Part shown: positions 59,179-64,000 of the stretch, in pieces
Layout of the letters: the number at the start of each line of letters is the position of its first letter
Position numbering within the stretch: position 1 is the stretch's first letter
Origin: Siphonodentalium dalli
Taxonomy: Eukaryota > Mollusca > Scaphopoda > Gadilida > Siphonodentaliidae
Assembly: GCA_032622095.1 (NCBI GenBank)
Contig: CP136066.1
Span: 225,498,961 to 225,562,960 of the forward strand
Direction: 5' to 3'
Length of the DNA: 64,000 nucleotides
Notes under the pieces: generated by a model
The model's database searches: none
What the model was told of the DNA's origin: nothing
The model's input: only the letters and a program-made list of their open reading frames with translations
Program-made: the position numbers and the translations under genes

Positions 59179-60827
59179 GCAAACTACCGACCCCCTATTA
59201 CCGTGCATGAACCTGTGCACTACGAACGAACCCGGATATTCGTGTAAATTAATTCCCGCCCCACTCGTCTCGCCCCATCTCGTGTTAATAATCATTATCC
59301 TGTTCATCTTATTAGCGTGCGAACAATCGGATTGCGTGAGATGATAACACTGATTACGCCACACCTGGACTACTTTCATTATCATGCATGGGATCGCCGC
59401 TACATGCTGATTAAATTCAGTTCCGAATTAACACTCGCGGAGATTTTCTGCGAGATTTTCCGCAATTGCGCTCGCATGAGGTACTATCGAAAGACAATAG
59501 CTAGTTCTCACTGCCAAAGCGATTGACCAACATATCCTTGCGCAAATCGGTTCATAATCAACCTAAAATATTCACATAGGTTCATATTGTATTATTTTAT
59601 TCTGAGATAAGCACATAGATGACCCATGTGGTGCGGGCCACATTGAACTCACATTTTAAAGAGCGGACATCTGATAAGTCGTGAAGCGAATTATTCGTGT
59701 TATTTCCCGCCCATAATGAACTTATAATATTATGAATCGATAATGGCACTAAACACTCTCAGTTTTCAGTTCATTATGAAACTCATTCTAAGGCGATTAT
59801 AAGCCGATATTATCCCAAAAACAAATCCTATTATAAACCCATAGCATGCTGGTTTTCAGGATAACAGGCTGGATTGGCGCCTTCTAGTGTTTCTACCTAG
59901 TGCATTTGTTTTGGCGAAATAACAATATAAAGTGTGACGTGAGCACTTCACCGAATCCACGTTAGAATTATTCATGTTACAGTTTGTAAAGAGTGTGCGA
60001 TAGCAAATCACTCAGTGGCGTGGCTATTATTTTTAGGATAGGCATTCACGCTGTAATGTAATGTGATAATGGCATTTGTATAGAGCCTATCTTCGCGAGG
60101 GGCATAAGCGCTTATGATGACCCCAATTGTATTCAATTTTTATTTATTACTCTAAACTCATCGTCTAATTTTACATTAATGAGTACTATTGTCCCCATTT
60201 ACAATTAAAGAATAATATAAATACATATCATATACATATCAAATATGGGGAAACCACAGAAGAAAGTATTTATCAATATAAATAGGAATATCATCGAGGG
60301 GGTGTACCTGTACATGTGTATGTGGACGTTCATATAAATATGTGTGTGATAATACTATCGTATGATTATTAGTGGTATATGATGTATGTGGTACGATTCC
60401 CTGTACATAATGTTGTATAAGGGTGGGCATTTTTCATTGAGCCTTTTTTTTTTTTAGATATATTGATATATTTGCTATGATCTTTCTGTTATTTGTATCG
60501 AAGAGATCATGCAATTTAATTGTGTTCGGTCGGTTGCGATAGTAGGCTTTCAATTATTTCGTTCTGATGGCAGTTCATAACAAGGTGATATTCATCGCCG
60601 AATTCATCCATACAAAGAGTTGTTGAGCTGTTGTGTAATGCGGAGTCTTGTCCCTGCTGCCATTTTACAGGCGCTTCGCTAGAGGGGCTTATGCTTAAAC
60701 AACAACCAGGACCATACTTGCTTCGTCTAGGTTCGACGGAGCGAGCACAGTACAAGTGACCTTACCCAGTGGTCACAACCTGGCGCGATATTTGAAACAG
60801 CTTGTGGCTCTATGCAGCATGCACCGC
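59179..60827. other. No gene seen
   Basis: Contains the counterpart of the 37.8 kb dispersed repeat at 59690-59795 and nothing else I can name. Confidence 0.5.
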
Positions 60828-61135
60828 TTAAAGGCCCTCTTAATTTTCGAACCCCCAAATAATTTTATATACCATTTGAAAGAGGAAGCTCCAAAACATT
60901 GTATTATCAACTTATCCGGTGCAATAAACTGTGAACATGTTGCTTTTGTTGAGATACTTACTTGTGTTTTGTGCTCAAGTTTCGTTATTTTCAATGGAAG
61001 GGGAATAATTCTATAACTTAAGATATTGAAAGTACATTTTTAGTTTGAATTCTGTTGCATTCTGGGAGTCATAACACGGGAAATGTTTCTATGATTTCAG
61101 CTATTTCTCTATGGGAATCTTTGTTGTAACAATAT
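60828..61135. mobile_element. AGGCCC MITE, copy 5, truncated
   Basis: Starts TTAAAGGCCCTC and follows the family until about 61135, where similarity stops. Confidence 0.75.
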
Positions 61136-62084
61136 AGAGATCCAGGGGGGCTGGGAACACCGTAGATTACAGGGGTAAACCTGTCTTCGGTAACATGGAC
61201 AAAGGTGCGTAATAAACCTAGGTACACATTCCGAAGCGCCACACGGACAATTTTGAATGTCAAAATAAATATAGAATAAGTATAGAACGGCAGCGTACCA
61301 GTCAAACCGTTCAGCTAGTTTAAATCATAGGGATAGTAATATCACGAGGGCCACACACCAAGCAATATCCACAAAAATGATACTATACACGATTTATTGT
61401 AAAACGTACACATAGACCTTCCTGATTGTACTATCGGGAAAAATTCTTAATTGTAAACAAAAGTGTATGCTTATGCATACGCTGTACTGCCAGATGATAA
61501 ATTTAGTGCTGTAACACAGCTATGTTCATATCGTACATAATTGCACGAATTGTAATGCACTTACAATTAATAAGGGGTAACAACATTATGAATTGAGGAT
61601 TGTTACATATAAAGGGCTGGACCCCGAAGTTCATTAGCAGTGTATGAAGGGATTAAACTGAAAAAATGACCCAAATATAATGTATAGAGATAAGTGTATA
61701 TAAAATGCATATGCATGCAAATGGAACGCTGTTTATAAGTGTTTTTTAGTATAGTTTGCAAACATTATACTGCTACAGTAAAGTCTACACAATAATATTT
61801 TTTATGTTTGATTGTCAGCATAGCTTGATAACATTAGGAGGCGTAAATTATATACTTTGGAAAATGTTTACTAAGACCAAGCCGAAAATAGGTATTTAAA
61901 ATGTTGGGAATCAGAAATAAATAGCCAGCAATTGAAGTCATCAGGCGAGCGTCTCTGGTATATTAACGAACTTCACATACAGTATTCCGTTCTTACTCTC
62001 CCCTGGATCTCTATATTGTTAACACGAATCTTTTGAGACACAGACGTTTCAAGTGGTGATGAATTATATATCTAGAGTGGTTCC

Positions 62085-62182
62085 GATAATTACGTTAAAT
62101 ATTTCACGAGAGGAGAGAGACGTCGGTAAGAAACGAGTGCGCGTTACGTCGCTCACATCCAGTGAATTATTTAACGTAATTC
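62085..62182. repeat. Small hairpin
   Basis: AATTACGTTAAATATTTCAC at 62089 and its approximate reverse complement at 62161-62180, 54 bp apart. Confidence 0.6.
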
Positions 62183-62389
62183 TGGGAACTAATTGATTAC
62201 TTACTCTATTTACTACACTTCTGCAGCAATTTGGTTCGCCAAATATGAAAAAAAACACAGATTTAATGCATGAAATTCCCGATTTCGAGAAAGATTAACC
62301 ACCTAAATTTCATTCGAGATCAGTAAGCGACGTAACATCAATAACGTAACGAGAAATGACATAATTCACTAGTGACCTTACCAATTTTA

Positions 62390-62660
62390 ATTAACGGCGT
62401 TGTCAATGGAAATCGCGCATAGATATAGAGTTATTCCCGTTCCATTAAAAATACATTTTTAATTTGATTTTTTTTACATTCTGTGAGCCATAATTGGGGA
62501 AATCTTTCTATGATTTCAGCTGTTTTATATTTCTCTTTGGGCATCTTCTGAGACACATACGTTTCAAATGGTTGTGAATGAGAGTATTAAAATCATAGTT
62601 TATGGCATAGATTGTTATTAAAACCGAATATCAAGGCACTATAACAAAAATAATAGTCCA
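62390..62660. mobile_element. AGGCCC MITE, copy 6, interior and 3' part
   Basis: Matches family interior (GGGGAAATCTTTCTATGATT, then AAGGCACTATAACAAAAATA) and stops short of the terminal repeat, abutting a tRNA-like sequence. Confidence 0.7.
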
Positions 62661-62661
62661 C

Positions 62662-62712
62662 CGGTGCTATTACAAGTGCGATACTCGAACCACTGGGCTA
62701 CCGAGCTCCACG
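62662..62712 (-). mobile_element. tRNA-derived SINE head, truncated
   Basis: The minus strand reads GGAGCTCGGTAGCCCAGTGG, with a good polymerase III A-box (TAGCCCAGTGG). No B-box follows: the sequence is cut off where the MITE fragment ends near 62660. It could instead be a broken tRNA gene. Confidence 0.5.
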
Positions 62713-62744
62713 GTGACATGAAGTCCAATCAACACCGAAAGCTT

Positions 62745-64000
62745 GAGTGGCGCGGATTAACGAGCGCTGTGATGTAATCAGCATGGTGATGAGTGGCAAG
62801 GATTAACGAGCGCTGTGATGTAATCAGCATGGTGATGAGTGGCGGGGATTAACGAGCGCTGTGATGTAATCAGCATGGTGATGAGTGGCGCGGATTAACG
62901 AGCGCTGTGATGTAATCAGCATGGTGATGAGTGGCGCGGATTAACGAGCGCTGTGATGTAATCAGCATGGTGATGAGTGGCGCGGATTAACGAGCGCTGT
63001 GATGTAATCAGCATGGTGATGAGTGGCGCGGATTAACGAGCGCTGTGATGTAATCAGCATGGTGATGAGTGGCGCGGATTAACGAGCGCTGTGATGTAAT
63101 CAGCATGGTGATGAGTGGCCCGGATTAACGAGCGCTGTGATGTAATCAGCATGGTGATGAGTGGCGCGGATTAACGAGCGCTGTGATGTAATCAGCATGG
63201 TGATGAGTGGCGCGGATTAACGAGCGCTGTGATGTAATCAACATGGCGATGAGTGGCGCGGATTAACTAACGAGCGCTGTGATGTAATCAGCATGGCGAT
63301 GAGTGGCGCGGATTAACGAGCGCTGTGATGTAATCAGCATGGCGATGAGTGGCGCGGATTAACGAGCGCTATGATGTAATCAGCATGGCGATGAGTGGCG
63401 CGGATTAACGAGCGATGTGATGTAATCAGCATGGCGATGAGTGGCGCGGATTAACGAGCGCTGTGATGTAATCAGCATGGCGATGAGTGGCGCGGATTAA
63501 CGAGCGATGTGATGTAATCAGCATGGCGATGAGTGGCGCGGATTAACGAGCGCTGTGATGTAATCAGCATGGCGATGAGTGGCGCGGATTAACGAGCGCT
63601 GTGATGTAATCAGCATGGTGATGAGTGGCGCGGATTAACGAGCGATGTGATGTAATCAGCATGGTGATGAGTGGCGCGGATTAACGAGCGCTGCGATGTA
63701 ATCAGCATGGTGATGAGTGGCGCGGATTAAAGAGCGATGTGATGTAATCAGCATGGTGATGAGTGGCGCGGATTAACGAGCGATGTGATGTAATCAGCAT
63801 GGTGATGAGTGGCGCGGATTAACGAGCGCTGTGATGTAATCATCATGGTGATGAGTGGCGCGGATTAACGAGCGCTGTGATGTAATCAGCATGGCGATGA
63901 GTGGCGCGGATTAACGAGCGCTGTGATGTAATCAGCATGGTGATGAGTGGCGCGGATTAACGAGCGCTGTAATGTAATCAGCATGGTGATGAGTGGCGCG
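62745..64000. repeat. 46 bp satellite array, at least 27 copies, open at the window end
   Basis: Unit GAGTGGCGCGGATTAACGAG plus CGCTGTGATGTAATCAGCAT plus GGTGAT. Most units differ at one or two sites only; one unit near 63262 has a 4 bp TAAC duplication. Confidence 0.96.

Overview
The window is AT-rich, intron-rich animal DNA. Long introns with canonical GT..AG junctions, many small inverted-repeat transposons and several minisatellites make it eukaryotic. A metazoan ectonucleotidase gene and the repeat style suggest an invertebrate, most likely a marine mollusc or other lophotrochozoan. The phylum is an inference I cannot verify from sequence alone. There is no bacterial-style gene packing, and most short open frames are chance.

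The one convincing host gene lies on the minus strand between about 33.6 and 8.2 kb. It is a GDA1/CD39-family nucleoside triphosphate diphosphohydrolase (apyrase, ENTPD). Five exons (33624-33297, 25818-25632, 18306-18065, 10126-9837, 8443-8281) join with conserved splice sites and perfectly matching phases into 402 codons. Together they carry a signal peptide and apyrase-conserved regions 1 to 5. The usual C-terminal W-x-L-G-A block was not found; a possible sixth exon with a membrane segment begins at 8173. A second minus-strand exon near 4.8 kb looks like part of a beta-propeller protein from another gene.

The rest is repeats. At least four families of short non-autonomous transposons end in TTAA and begin CCCTTT or AGGCCC, as expected for piggyBac-type insertion; one copy can be compared with three related empty sites. 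Many carry a recurring hairpin built on GCCAATGCATTCTCTTATAT. Other mobile remnants are a broken retropepsin-like region (11.5-12.6 kb), the tail of a LINE-like ORF (36.3-36.8 kb), a tRNA-derived SINE head (62.7 kb) and several foldback elements. Large tandem arrays occupy 28.1-29.2 kb (48 bp unit), 43.1-45.2 kb (34 bp unit) and 62.7-64.0 kb (46 bp unit, running off the end).

The most unusual feature is how tandem duplication is focused on the splice junctions of the apyrase gene. The 3' end of exon 1 with its donor is repeated about five times at 167 bp spacing. The 3' end of exon 2 with its donor is repeated four times at 97 bp spacing. The acceptor of exon 2 is the last of about 21 near-identical 20-21 bp units, most of which end like an acceptor. 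Shorter echoes of the ends of exons 3 and 4 lie in the introns that follow them.
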